Source: Liolophura sinensis
Taxonomy: Eukaryota; Mollusca; Polyplacophora; Chitonida; Chitonidae
Length of the DNA stretch: 64,000 nt
Direction: 5' to 3'
Assembly: GCF_032854445.1 (NCBI RefSeq)
Contig: NC_088306.1
Coordinates: 13,513,386-13,577,385, forward strand
Made by a program: the position numbers and the translations under genes. Below, piece by piece: positions 50,601 to 60,592 of this stretch (position 1 is the stretch's first letter; the number at the start of each line of letters is the position of its first letter). Under the pieces are notes generated by a model that saw only the letters and a list, made by a program, of their open reading frames with translations, was not told the origin of the DNA and searched no databases.

Positions 50601-51102
50601 GAATTGAACTCACAGAAACCGCATTGGTGAGAGGGTCCCGCGTCATTACGCTGCGCTAGCGCGCTAACTGACTGAGGCAAACCATTTTAAGTTGTGAGGC
50701 ACACTGTATTTCACCTAAAGTTTTCTTATGTCAAAATGCACTTCAGAAATCGAACTTCACCAAAAAATTATTACATGGTTATATAAGTTGTATCAATCAG
50801 TCAGAATCAAACAAAATGTATCACTTGGAAAATGCTAAAGTTAGGTAAAATACAGTAACTCTTTAAGTTATAAAAGTCTGCAGCGTGGTATTAAACATCC
50901 GTGTTGACAAAATAATAAACTCCTCAATCATATGGCATATCTTATGTTCTTTATGTATTATGTTCACTTTTTTCTTTGTCTTTACAGGACAAAATTTTTC
51001 GAATTTGATCTGAAACCAGTGTGTAAATTATGCTACGAGCGTTTCCCTGGTGAGCTGAAAAAGAGGCTGAAGAAGGCTTATGAAGAACAGAACAAGAAAT
51101 AG
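38605..51102 (+). CDS. LIMS1: PINCH, five-LIM-domain focal adhesion adaptor (12-exon core)
   Basis: Coding exons: 38605-38708 (exon begins at 38598), 42377-42422, 43693-43759, 44246-44366, 44818-44889, 46340-46417, 46844-46939, 47178-47232, 47635-47727, 48925-48973, 49830-49905, 50988-51102. Every intron is GT-AG and every phase fits, giving 972 bases, 323 residues plus stop; vertebrate PINCH-1 is about 325. LIM1 spans residues 8-60 (C8, C11, H30, C33, C36, C39, C57, D60), LIM2 69-119, LIM3 133-182 (C133, C136, H153, H156, C159, C162, C179, C182), LIM4 191-241, LIM5 250-301. All zinc ligands I checked are present. The tail is basic and helical ('[16 protein letters not shown]'). In animals PINCH binds the ankyrin repeats of integrin-linked kinase through LIM1, joins parvin in the IPP complex at integrin adhesions, and binds Rsu-1 through LIM5. 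The sequence shows conservation of the domains; those partners are family knowledge. The introns are repeat-rich, with no frame damage. Confidence 0.97.
38709..42376 (+). other. PINCH intron 1 (of the core gene)
   Basis: Contains the LIM1-like alternative exon at 40430-40623. Otherwise it is AT-rich with 'acatgtacatg' motifs and no recognised mobile element. Confidence 0.6.
40430..40623 (+). CDS. LIMS1: Second LIM1-like 5' exon inside PINCH intron 1
   Basis: An ATG at 40430 opens 64 codons plus two bases before the donor 'tgctttgt' then 'gtaagt', the same phase and nearly the same 3' sequence as the normal LIM1 exon ('CFV' ending). The last 28 residues ('[20 protein letters not shown]' then 'HPQCFV') align with the first half of LIM1 ('[20 protein letters not shown]' then 'HTQCFV'). 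The His and second-site Cys ligands are kept, but the first Cys of the CxxC pair is Gly here ('GQKC'). Splicing to 42377 would be in frame. It may be an alternative first exon, a mutually exclusive exon using an internal acceptor, or a decaying duplicate; the open N-terminal 36 codons look unconstrained. Confidence 0.5.
42480..42810 (+). mobile_element. tRNA-like SINE fragment in PINCH intron
   Basis: 'tatggttcagtggatcaaaa' and 'gtgcgggttcaaacccacc' look like box A and box B of a tRNA-derived head, followed by about 200 bp ending in 'catcatcaagtaagtaa'. It differs from families A, B and C in this window. Confidence 0.5.
43029..43047. repeat. Poly-C tract
   Basis: An uninterrupted run of about 17 C in a PINCH intron. 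Confidence 0.9.
43440..43640 (+). mobile_element. Diverged SINE-like fragment in PINCH intron
   Basis: 'aggctcaaatccagctcttg' (box-B-like) with 'tgtctggcatttcatgactg' and 'aagggcaggtggtttattc' suggests an old tRNA-derived SINE. Weak support. Confidence 0.3.
44577..44700. repeat. Tandem repeat, 33-bp unit, about 3.7 copies
   Basis: 'ggttgcaggtttgatttaag' plus 'gtattgctggttt' recurs with anchors at 44581, 44614 and 44647, then a diverged copy. Confidence 0.9.
44935..45180 (+). mobile_element. SINE family A, plus-oriented, with full tRNA-like head
   Basis: Starts 'ggggcctcagtggctgagg', with 'gtgagttcaatcccaactca' in the box-B region, and reaches the 3' part 'cagtttcctcccataataat'. It lies in the intron just after the 44818-44889 exon. 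Confidence 0.72.
45230..46339 (+). other. PINCH intron, nothing else identified
   Basis: No mobile element or array recognised in this intronic stretch. Confidence 0.4.
47980..48215 (+). mobile_element. SINE family B, 5'-truncated, in PINCH intron
   Basis: 'acaggactggttggcctggt', 'agtataatgtgactgggtgg' and 'tgccacaagtaggcacagta', then 'cgttaaaccctcaagcatac', match the SINE B body and tail at 24974. Confidence 0.8.
48216..48924 (+). other. PINCH intron, nothing else identified
   Basis: AT-rich intronic sequence without recognised elements. Confidence 0.4.
49330..49490 (+). mobile_element. Fragment with SINE B/C tail
   Basis: Ends 'gatgttgaaccccaagcact' plus 'catttactcactcactcat', the tail shared by SINE families B and C. 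The upstream part is too diverged to assign. Confidence 0.4.
49990..50245 (+). mobile_element. Diverged SINE family A, plus-oriented, in PINCH intron
   Basis: 'tcactgtgagttcaaatcca', 'cctctccggtcgcacgaggg' and 'gtacagcgtaaatcagcaat' track the family A consensus order. Confidence 0.6.
50443..50674 (-). mobile_element. SINE family A with 15-bp target-site duplication, in the last PINCH intron
   Basis: It has a tail of 'aaat' units and a tRNA-like head with 'gttagcgcgctagcgcagcg'. A perfect 15-bp duplication, 'aggcaaaccatttta', lies at 50428-50442 and 50675-50689, marking it as one of the younger copies. Confidence 0.92.
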
Positions 51103-51282
51103 GCTAACCCACTTTAGCCCCGAATGCCAGGCTGTTTAATGATACATCAGTCGTGGCTGTCTAGGACCTAGTCTTAAAAGGCTTATGAAAAACAGAACAA
51201 GAAATAGGCTAACCCACTTTAGCCCTGAATACAAGGCTGTTTAATGATACATCAGTCATGGCTGTCTAGGACCTAGTCTTAA
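51073..51282 (+). repeat. 105-bp tandem duplication spanning the PINCH stop codon
   Basis: Copy 1 (51073-51177) holds the last 9 sense codons, the stop and 75 bp of 3' untranslated sequence. Copy 2 (51178-51282) repeats it with about six differences, including one in the former codons (gaagaacag to gaaaaacag). Copy 1 keeps the functional stop. Confidence 0.95.
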
Positions 51283-51814
51283 CATGGTTAACATACAACT
51301 GTCCACATATTTATTGTTGTTGTCATTAACATTTGTGTAGCCACAAATGTATTGTCCGTGCCCACTGGTGTTCAGTCCTGAGGGTATATTTCGCTAAACT
51401 AAATGTCTTCCCTCTGTTGTTGTTGTTTTTTTATTTTGGACCATTTTGATATTCGTTTCTTAGGTGAATGTGTACCTCAGCAACTGTTATTGTCTCATGG
51501 TTCACTCCAATTTTTGTTCTCTTTATATGGACTGAAACTCATGCCATTCCTTTCGCAGAGGTCCAGTTTCAAAAATGGTTAACAGCAGTCCCTCTTTTAA
51601 GCAGAACATCCCTTCATACCCATTAGCGGCTCTAATGATAATTTGTTTTCAGTCTGTAAGGAATAGTGCTTAAAAAGCCTTACTATTGTTATAATTGTGA
51701 TTGATTCTCATCATTTATAGGATTTTCAAAATTATGCAGAATTCTGTGTGGAGCTTTGTTGCCTTAAAAGCAATTGTAACTACACATGGAGGCCTAAAGG
51801 TTAAATTCCTTTGA

Positions 51815-51820
51815 AATAAA
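51815..51820 (+). terminator. Candidate poly(A) signal of PINCH
   Basis: The first clear 'aataaa' after the stop codon, about 710 bp downstream. Longer 3' ends are possible, because other AATAAA-like motifs occur further on. Confidence 0.4.
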
Positions 51821-52324
51821 GAAAAGGAATTTGTCAACCATTTCCGCCATAGGACATTTTGTAATGCAGACAAGACCTTCAGCCTTTATGCCAATAGCCT
51901 TAAGGCTTCAGCCAATATGCATTGATATTTATGGCCTCAAGCCTTTACGCCATTATGCCTTAATGTACATGTACATGTATAACATGTTAGTAGATGGCTT
52001 ACTTGGGGCCTATCTCTCCAAAACCAAAGAGGAAAGGCCATTTTTATGGTTTGATCATGCTGCCAAACTTAATATTATTTTTTTTTTTTCAATTACTGAA
52101 TGTTCATGTAAATGGTACATGTAGTTCAAGTGAGAAGGTTATGTTCTCTGAATGATTACTGATAGGTATGGATGGAGGCAGCTTTTTCCACACACTGCCG
52201 ACTTTGGCCCAAGCGAATTGACCATTGCACTGTTATAGTACATAGGTAATATGTTATCAGTTTGCCTAGAAAATCCCATTACAATGGTAGGAGTGAACAA
52301 AAGACAACCCAGCTTGGCCTGGCA

Positions 52325-52445
52325 GAAGTTCTCCATTATGGCAATGGTTCTCCATTATGGCAGTGGTTCTCCTTCATGGTAGTGGTTCTCTAATATGGCA
52401 ATGGTTCTCCATTATGGCGATGGTTCTCCGTTATGGCAGTGGTTG
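52325..52445. repeat. Short tandem array, 19-bp unit, about 6 copies
   Basis: 'ttctccattatggcaatgg' repeats with variants ('gcagtgg', 'ctaatatgg'). Confidence 0.88.
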
Positions 52446-52504
52446 GCCAGATTGCTTTACTGTCATGTTGGGAGGCAAATCCCAGAACCCTGGTTATTCA
52501 GAGC

Positions 52505-53170
52505 TTCTGTAAGACGGAACTAAATACCAGGGTCAGATTGTCCAGAGCTTTTGTATGACTAAATACCAGGGTCTGGTTGTCCTGAGCTTTGGTATAACTA
52601 AATACCAGGGTCTGGTTGTCCTGAGCTTTGGTATAACTCAGTACCAGGGTCTGGTTGTCCTGAGCTTTGGTATAACTAAATACCAGGGTCTGGTTGTCCT
52701 GAGCTTTGGTATAACTCAGTACCAGGGTCTGGTTGTCCTGAGCTTTGGTATAACTAAATACCAGGGTCTGGTTGTCCTGAGCTTTGGTATAACTAAATAA
52801 CAGGGTCTGGTTGTCCTGAGCTTTGGTATAACTAAATACCAGGGTCTGGTTGTCCTGAGCTTTGGTATAACTAAATACCAGGGTCTGGTTGTCCTGAGCT
52901 TTGGTATAACTCAGTACCAGGGTCTGGTTGTCCTGAGCTTTGGTATAACTAAATACCAGGGTCTGGTTGTCCTGAGCTTTGGTATAACTAAATACCAGGG
53001 TCTGGTTGTCCTGAGCTTTGGTATAACTCAGTACCAGGGTCTGGTTGTCCTGAGCTTTGGTATAACTAAATACCAGGGTCTGGTTGTCCTGAGCTTTGGT
53101 ATAACTAAATACCAGGGTCTGGTTGTCTTGAGCTTTGGTATAACTAAATACCAGGATCTGGTTGTTCAGA
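52505..53170. repeat. Minisatellite, 39-bp unit, about 17 copies
   Basis: The unit is 'aaataccagggtctggttgt' plus 'cctgagctttggtataact'. Inner copies are almost identical and differ mainly by 'aaata' versus 'cagta' at the unit start. Outer copies (52521, 53150) are diverged. Because 39 is a multiple of three, the array stays open as a 13-residue repeat for 81 codons, but nothing suggests that it is translated. Confidence 0.95.
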
Positions 53171-56100
53171 AGCGTATTATACTATGCCCTGTCTATAGTG
53201 ATTAACATGCATGTACTTGTGAACAACTCGACCAAGATCTTGGTATAAAAAGTCCATATTTTGAAACTTGTGATTTCTTGATTCTTGATTCTTGATTTTA
53301 TAATAACGTGTATCCATTGTAATTACATAGATTTAAGACTTCTGTGTTAAGTCCGGCATTTTGCATAAATGTAACTGAATACTGGTGCATTTATTAGTGA
53401 AGACACATTTGAGCAACTGCACAGAGAATACGATAGGGATGCGGATCTAAGCTTGAGGCATTATAGAATAAATTATTATGGCATACGGCCACTTTGGCAG
53501 TTTGCCAACCGTGTCTTGGAGACATTTTGTCATAACAACGTTTAGAATGATTTCGTCTTACATGTATGTCTGGGTAGGCTATCAGCCCATAGCAAGTTTT
53601 GTGATGTGGACATTTTAGACGGGGTTTGCCCAGTTTCATGGAGAATGGCAAGGTGACCTTCAGCTTATGACTGATCAGCATTTATAAATATATATAATGA
53701 TTAATGTAGGTATAAGTAGATTGGACAGTTGTACATGTATTGTAGGTAAAATAGCATTTTGTTTAAACATAGCGTAATTTGTTTATGCATGGAATACGGT
53801 ATAGCTAAGAATTTCAGGTGATGCTGTATTTGTCATTACTTTATAGCTTGTAGAAGTGTTGGATTATTTTTAATTTTCATTTTACGATGATAGTGTGGCT
53901 TTAACCTGATGCCAACTAATGTGAGAAGTTCATTTAAAGGTTTCGGAATAACTTCCGTGAAAATCTTGAAAAAATTTTCTGGCTTATCTCTTGGTAAAGG
54001 ATAAAACACTGCGCTCTAGTCCATGCATCATCTGGAGGTATCCAAAATGTCAAATATTCGATGAAATACATTTTGTTCTGTTTTTTTTCTTCATATCTTT
54101 TGATTCAGTTTTTAATAGATTACACAAAATGCGGTAATATTTTAACTCCTGTGACTTAAATGTTTTATACAAGTTCACATTTATGGCAAGAAGAAAAGCA
54201 TAGAAACTAGCGTGCGTTATTTGGTTTAGAGGCGTGAGTGGGGGCTAGATGTGGAATTATAGTGCATAATATCTAATGTGGGTAAATGTAAATAGACAAG
54301 CTGCTCCATATGTCAAAACCCAACATGTAGATATGTAGTAAAGAATTTAATGCATCAAAGCTTACAATTCAGGTAAAGATGGTTTATCATCTGCTTTGTT
54401 GTCTCTTCATTAAGTAAACGACATCAGCTCGTGATAAATTATTTTCATAATTTGTCGAGATTTTTGCATATTCACGTAAATAATATTACGCATGTAGTGT
54501 GTTGAAACGGAAAATGGAATTTATAACGGATGGCCATAAATCAAAATATTAAAAGGCAAATTAGAGAGTGTTGTGCAAGCGCTGTTTACAGAATATCTGG
54601 AATTATATCACGGAATTCAAGAAAGATAACTCTGTACTTTTGATCTTTGGCACCGATTGAAACTACAGGGACAAACAACAGAGATCATGAAATGCATCAG
54701 TATTTTGTAATTTGTGTCGCAAGTAAGTATCACAAGTAATTTGTGGACTGCTAACACGGTCGGCAGAAATGTAACATTCAGTTTTGGTACATTGGATTTG
54801 TATTTGTGTGGTGTACATCCCTTTATCTCGATTACTTACCAGACGACCGATGGTCATGTATACTTTTGCATGTTACGGTGACTGACCCTTGCCTTTTGAA
54901 CAAAGTTGGATAGCAATTCGGTTTGCATTGAAGGTTGTCTGAGATCGAAGAGAGATAATAAAAGGGGGTATCACTGCGTGTATGTGCATGTTATACTGTA
55001 GTGCTGGTTAGCTCATATTATTGGCTTCTAATAAACTGTTTCAACAGTGGATATTATCTTCGAATGATTTGTCATAGAATGCTGATTATTTTAATTAGTC
55101 GATAGTGCTGTACCCGTTGTGAAAAATTACATGTTCATGCCATTGTGCTCCCAGACTATAAGTGGCCTCAGTTGTACATTACACCATGTACCGTGAGCAA
55201 CAACATCTAGGGTACCATTCGGTCTACATTGTTTCGAGCCGCGTATGTTATTTGACGGGTGCTCTGAGTCGTACTGTAGACTGTTACACTAACACTATGC
55301 AAACTGTTAACAGACAATGAAAACCAGACACATGCTCTTCAGCTACTTAATAAAGAGTCAGCGAGAGCGCATGTCAAGGATTTATTATCTCAGAAGTGAT
55401 TAGTGTCCATTAGTGTACCGCTAATCCAGCTATGATCAGTTATTCAGATTTCTGGGAAGGACTGCCCGAAACATGGAGAAGATCGATGGTTCCAAGGGCC
55501 CGGTTTCCTCCCACCATGATGCTCACCGCTGTTGTATAACCGAAATGTTCCTGAGAATGGCGTAAAATAGTAATCAAACAAATAATTGAATAAATAAATT
55601 ATTCTGGCTAAAACATTCACCCACTTCACCTCTGGAAAAGGGCACGAAAGATCCCGTTACTAAGCTGCTTTGAAAGCTTATTTCAGTTCAGTGAAGAAAA
55701 TGTGCAGGCACTGAAGGCGTAGAGAAGGCGCGGAGGAAAATGATCCATCGTACCTTCAATGTACATTTAATAACTCTGAAGTTGTCTGTCTAACGTTTCA
55801 CTTATGAACTGTTGACTTACGAAGATTCAAACGACTGAAATATATTGTGGCAGCCGTACGTAGGTCTGCCGCAAAGCTGCGATGGCCGTGTGCTTTCCTC
55901 AGCCTCTGTCCGGATTCCTTCCACCATAATGATAGTAACCGTCGTATTAGTGAAAATATTCATGAGTATGACAGTAATCAAATAAATAACTTGTACCTTG
56001 GTCCACATACAAGTAAGATATAGCGGGATGCACTCGATCTGGGTTGTTCAACGTCACTTACGCCAACCGGTGGTTGACTGCAATATGTCATGGCAATGTT

Positions 56101-56465
56101 CGGGGGCCACCACGATGACCAGAAAAGACGAATAAACTCTCGATATTAAATGCTCTGCCTGTCATTTCATAGATTTGGAAAAGAAACATACTTGGAGCCT
56201 TTTTGGCAAAACATTTCGTAAATTTATTTTTTGTACATACAACGCCGACGTTATGTAAAACTGTGCCCTGGTAGTGAGCCCTGTCAATATGGGTCTCTAC
56301 GTTGTCCATTTCTATGATGAAGTTTGGATGAACGAGATTACGTCACATGATACTGAATTTTAGATCCATTTTCTTCTTCACTAAGTCATCAACATTTCAC
56401 AGTTCCCTCTATGTTAACACAGTATAGTATCTACAGTTATCTTCGTGTGAGCGTGGACATTTTAT
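53171..56465. other. Intergenic between PINCH and the 56.6-kb gene
   Basis: No gene was recognised. Two plus-oriented decayed SINE A 3' halves lie at about 55445-55600 ('cggtttcctcccaccatgat', 'atggcgtaaaatagtaatc') and 55880-55990 ('ccaccataatgatagtaacc', 'gacagtaatcaaataaata'). On the minus strand a 'ttattt'-type signal at about 56223 (AATAAA in sense) could end the neighbouring gene. Confidence 0.5.
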
Positions 56466-56620
56466 CATGCCGGTTGTTCCACACTTCCATGCCCTTTGTT
56501 CCACACTTTCATGCCGGTTGTTACACACTTCCATGCCCTTTGTTCCACACTTTCATGCCGGTTGTTACACACTTCCATGCCCTTTGTTTCACATTTCCGT
56601 GCCCTTTGTTCCTCAATTCC
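56466..56620. repeat. Tandem array, 44-bp unit made of two 22-bp halves
   Basis: 'ccatgccctttgttccacac' and 'ttcatgccggttgttacac' alternate, with 'ccatgccc' anchors at 56487, 56531 and 56575. It lies immediately after the stop codon of the minus-strand gene, in its probable 3' untranslated region. Confidence 0.9.
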
Positions 56621-56630
56621 CTGGTCTTTC

Positions 56631-59600
56631 TCACGCTGTTTGATTTCTGAGAGCAGGCAGGCGGAATTTACGTGCCGTAAGCTGAAGCGGGGGTGGAAAA
56701 TTGTCCATGACCTTTGGAAGTCTTATTTCGCAGAGGTAGTTCTCCGTGACAGATGATTGGATAACAACACGCGGGATTCTCAGATATTCCCGAGAAATGT
56801 GCTGCCGCCTGATGAACGTTCCTACTGCTGGACTGTTTTCCATCGGGAGACTCGTTTCTTGTAGGTCGCCGTCAACAAGCTTCTCTACAGTGTCACACCC
56901 TGGCAAAACAACGCGGAGTTTCAGACATTTCATGGATGAGTTTCCGTTGTTTTTAGATGCGGTGATTTCTTTGCTAGCTTTCGTGTGAGACTTGGGTGGA
57001 TCCGTCGCTTTTGAGGAATTGCCAGTGTTTGCCTCGTTGAACCGTTGTCGGTTTGTTGTGACTGTTTCTCTTTGGTAAATTTTTTGAGGTTCAGTTTTGA
57101 CAGTTATGGTAGACATATCAAAAGGTTTGAAGCTGTCGGAGATATTTTCTTTCCACCTTTCGGCTTTCGCTTTGCTCTTTGCTGAGGTTTCTTGACTTAA
57201 CAAAACGCCCCTCCTGAAACTCGAGTTTGGAGAAATACAACCGATGCTACCATAACTTCGGTTCTCTTCATCTGAAGAACCAGGAGTCCGTCTGGTTTGA
57301 CCTCTTGACCTCGTCCCAGGCCTACTGCTTTCCTGGCTCTCGTGTGATGGTTGGATCTGATTTGCCAGATACCTGATCTCCCGGGACAATTTACCCATGT
57401 GATCCAAACGGCTTCGCGTCTCGTGTAAAAGATTTCTGGCGTACAGCATGTATTTGTCGTGACATTCCTTCATGTTTAACACTGTAAAGAAATAAAACAT
57501 ACACCAATAGTTGTTTTAACATATACATACAGTTGCCTGAGGTTTTAAGAATACATTTTAACTGAAATTACAATGAGGCCGTATTAATGTTGTTTATTGA
57601 CCATAGGGACTATACTGAAGGGAAACACTTTCAGATATATAAAATTAGTTTCCTATTAATAATTTAGCTAAAATAGGTTGAAAATAGGAAGGTAAAAATA
57701 ATGCTAAAGAGTGCATTTTTCTTCGTAATCATATTTTCTGAATGAAAAACTTAAATTAAAGGAAAAACAATCTACAGAAAAGGTTGAATATAACCCACAT
57801 CTGGTCACTCCCGTTGTGTATATGTGTAACTAAACACTGCTGGTGTCGTTGTCGTATATTGCCCAACCTCTTGAAAGACTGGGCTATTTTTGTTTAAAAT
57901 CAAATTGTGAAACAATACTAAACTCTGTCAAAAAAGAAACGCAAACCCCGTATTTTAGAGACTTTAATCTTTAGTTTTAGGACGGCACAACTTTTTTCTT
58001 ATTGAAGACAGAAGTCAGATATTTGGCAGAATAATAATCAAGATGGTCATGTTTAAAACTGTCTTTTCAAAAGTCATCTCACAGACACCAGTTGCTCACC
58101 AGGGGACGTCTTCCTCAGTATCCCGTATGACCACCACGAGCTGCAATCACTGCAGGGCATCTCCTTGGACAAGAACGGATAAGACGCCGGATTCTCTCCT
58201 GGGGAATGGCCCTCCACTCCTCCTGTAACGCAACGGCGAGCTGTTGAAGCGTCTGTGGCGGTGGCTGACGTTGACGCACGTGTCGATCCAGAGTATCCCA
58301 CAGGTGTTCAATAGGGTTGAGGTCTGGTGATTTAGAGGGCCACGGCAAGACATTGACGTTGGAATCCTGCAGAAAGTTCATTGTTGCACGTGCAGTATGA
58401 GGCCTGGCGTTCCCCTGTTGAAAAAGCTGTGTCTGTCGGTCAATAATCGGGAGAAGGTGAGGCTGTAACACGTGGTTGATGTAACGTTGGGCAGTCAGGT
58501 TCCCTGGAACGATCACCAAGTCTGATTTCTGGTTGTACGAGATGGCTCCCCAAACCATAACACTGCCTCCGCCAAATCTGTCCACCTGCCGGACGCAGAT
58601 GGGCGCAAAGCGTTCATGACGTCTCCTATACACACGCTGTCTTCCGTCGTGACGTGTCAAAAGAAAACGGGATTCATCAGAAAACCAGATGCGCCTCCAG
58701 TTTTGTAAAGTCCATATCCTTACGTTGTTGCACCACCTGAGTCGTAGGCGTCGATGTAAGGGGCGTAGTACAGGTCCAACAACTGGTCTACAGGCACGTA
58801 AACCCGCTTCTTTCAGACGGTTCCTAATCGTTTGAGCCGACACTCTCCTCAAACCTGGTATTTGTGTGGCAGTCACGGTTGGTAGGGCATGCCGATTACG
58901 CAGGTGAAGGACCCGGATGTACCGATCTTGAAGTGGGGTCGTGATTCTTGGCCTTCCACTTCTCGGGCGATCGTTGGTCGAATTAAAGTTGTTGTAACGG
59001 CTCCAAAGTCGGGATATCGTTGTTTTGTGAACATTTAGGTGTCATGCAATAGTACCAAAACTTTCTCCGGCTTGAAGACGACCAATGGCGATATTTCGGT
59101 CGGCAGCACTCAGTCGCGGCATTTTACCGACTGCCTTTCGTCGACGAATGAATGAATAAAATACGAAAGCACATGGGCTTTTATACACCCCCACACTATA
59201 ACTGCCATTGACATGATTTGCATGTGAATGGTTCTGTGTGCGAAGTCAACAGGGTCAGTCCATGCGTTGTGTCGTAATAAGCAATAAAATACACTTAGGA
59301 GAGAAAAGGCAGTTGTTTGGATGGTAATCTTCATTAAAAACGTGTATAATTTCATTACATTTGGCTAAAATTTAGTTTGGAAGCAATAACTTTATTTTTG
59401 ATATCCGAGGACAGGGGTTGCGTTTCTTTTTTGACAGAGTTTACCTGAAATCAAATTGTCAATAAGACAAAACCATTTGTAAGTTGGAAACTGTATCAAT
59501 CTCGTTTAAAATCTCTTAGTTATCTTTTAGTAAGTATAATTTTGGCATAATTCGTATCTCATTGGTGTTATGCACTGTACAGAATACACTTCCTCTTTTA

Positions 59601-60104
59601 AATATGCCGACTTTAATATAATGCTCTTGAGAGAAATTTATTTAGGCAGTACGGTTTTCAAGACTAAGTTGTATTGAGTTTGTGTGTCAAATAATCTGTG
59701 AAATGCCTATACATGTATATATCAAATAATCTGTGAAATGCCCATAAATGTATATGTCAAATAATCTGTGAAATGCCTATACATGTATCTGTCAAATAAT
59801 CTGCGAAATGCCTATACATATATATGTCAAATAATCTGTGAAATGCCCATAAATGTATATGTCAAATAATCTGTGAAATGCCTATACATGTATCTGTCAA
59901 ATAATCTGCGAAATGCCTATACATGTATATGTCAAATAGTCTGCGAAATGCTTATACGTGTATACATCAAATAATCTGTGAAATGCTCACACATGTATAC
60001 ATCAAATAATCTTGGAAATGCTTACATATATTAAAAAATCTGTACAATGCTTGTATGTATGTTTGCTTACCTCCATTGTTGCCCTCGCCATCTTGATTCC
60101 GCAT
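56631..60104 (-). CDS. Two-exon gene for an unrecognised 294-residue protein
   Basis: Exon 1 is 60104-60071: ATG, then 'MRNQDGEGNNG' and one base, donor 'gtaagc'. Exon 2 is 57481-56631: acceptor 'tctttacag', in frame. Total 885 bases with stop. Residues about 15-55 are helical with Arg/His/Leu ('YMLYARNLLHETRSRLDHMG'), a likely short coiled coil. Residues about 60-190 are Ser/Thr/Lys/Arg-rich and probably disordered. The last 95 residues look more ordered, with alternating hydrophobics ('CLKLRVVLPGCDTVEKLV', 'EYLRIPRVVIQSS', 'YLCEIRLPKV'), suggesting a beta-rich domain I cannot name. No signal peptide, membrane span or catalytic motif. The long uninterrupted second exon and matching phase make the model convincing. 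The 2.6-kb intron carries a transposon and a satellite. Confidence 0.75.
57921..59441 (-). mobile_element. Tc1/mariner-type DNA transposon with terminal inverted repeats
   Basis: 1521 bp. Ends are inverted copies of 'aactctgtcaaaaaagaaac' plus 'gcaaacccc' (left, 57921-57949) with a single one-base indel on the right (59414-59441). A TA dinucleotide flanks each end (57919-57920 and 59442-59443), the expected target duplication. The transposase gene inside runs on the minus strand. It sits in the intron of the 56.6-kb gene. Confidence 0.95.
58115..59122 (-). pseudogene. Tc1-like transposase, inactivated
   Basis: The ATG is at 59122 and the frame runs to 58115, 335 codons, close to the usual 340. 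It carries an N-terminal helix-turn-helix region ('MPRLSAADRNIAIGRLQAGE', 'RPRSGRPR'), then the DDE core: the first Asp in 'IWFSDESRF', then 'VMVWGAIS', then 'QQGNARPHTA', then the Glu in 'SPDLNPIEHLWD'. Two defects stand out. Codon 27 is TGA (59044-59042), where a C to T change at a CpG is the simplest cause. The second catalytic Asp of the usual 'QQDN' box is Gly. Either should abolish activity, so the copy could move only if supplied with transposase from elsewhere. Confidence 0.93.
59685..60055. repeat. Minisatellite, 35-bp unit, about 10 copies
   Basis: 'tcaaataatctgtgaaatgc' plus 'ctatacatgtatatg', with anchors at 59687, 59722, 59757 and 59792. It ends about 15 bp before the splice donor of exon 1 of the 56.6-kb gene. 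Confidence 0.93.
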
Positions 60105-60590
60105 ATTTCCACCGCTCCTGACGTTATCCTGTCACTGTTTTCGAGCCCAGCGGCTTTTTAACCACTCTGGCGTTTCGTGGATATTTCTTTGATCTGGTCT
60201 GTCTGGGACTGAAAAACTGAGCTGAACTGTGCGGCTAGGAACTATGTTTACACAAACATATTCCTAATACCAAACTGATTGGCATGCAGGTTGCATGTGT
60301 CAAATACAGTCCAGGTGAAATTCCTGCTTGTAGTTAACAGCTGCAATAGCGGCCACACCAGACAATCAGTCCTACCACGCAATTAGGCAATACAGATCCT
60401 GTGAAAACCTAATCAATTATAAGCCCTACCCATTTGGCTCATGCGGCCGTGTGAAACTCCGCGCATGAAACATTCATACGCCTTGGAGTGTTAATATTTA
60501 TTTACTGACAACGTTGGCAACTGTTTGCAATCTGTTATGGAGATTTTCAATCTTCTAAAAACAATTTCACTCCAAGCTTTAAAACCCTTT
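60105..60590. other. 5' flank of the 56.6-kb minus-strand gene
   Basis: Upstream of its ATG. The leader and promoter should be here, but no TATA box or initiator could be assigned. No other gene. Confidence 0.35.
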
Positions 60591-60592
60591 TG

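Noticed and set aside
52555-52800. 81-residue repeat protein of 13-residue units
   Set aside because: Arises because the 39-bp minisatellite unit is divisible by three; no start context, splice sites or neighbouring coding signal.
56411-56756. Plus-strand ORFs rich in His, Phe and Pro
   Set aside because: Generated by the 44-bp array and by the antisense of the 56.6-kb gene's last exon.
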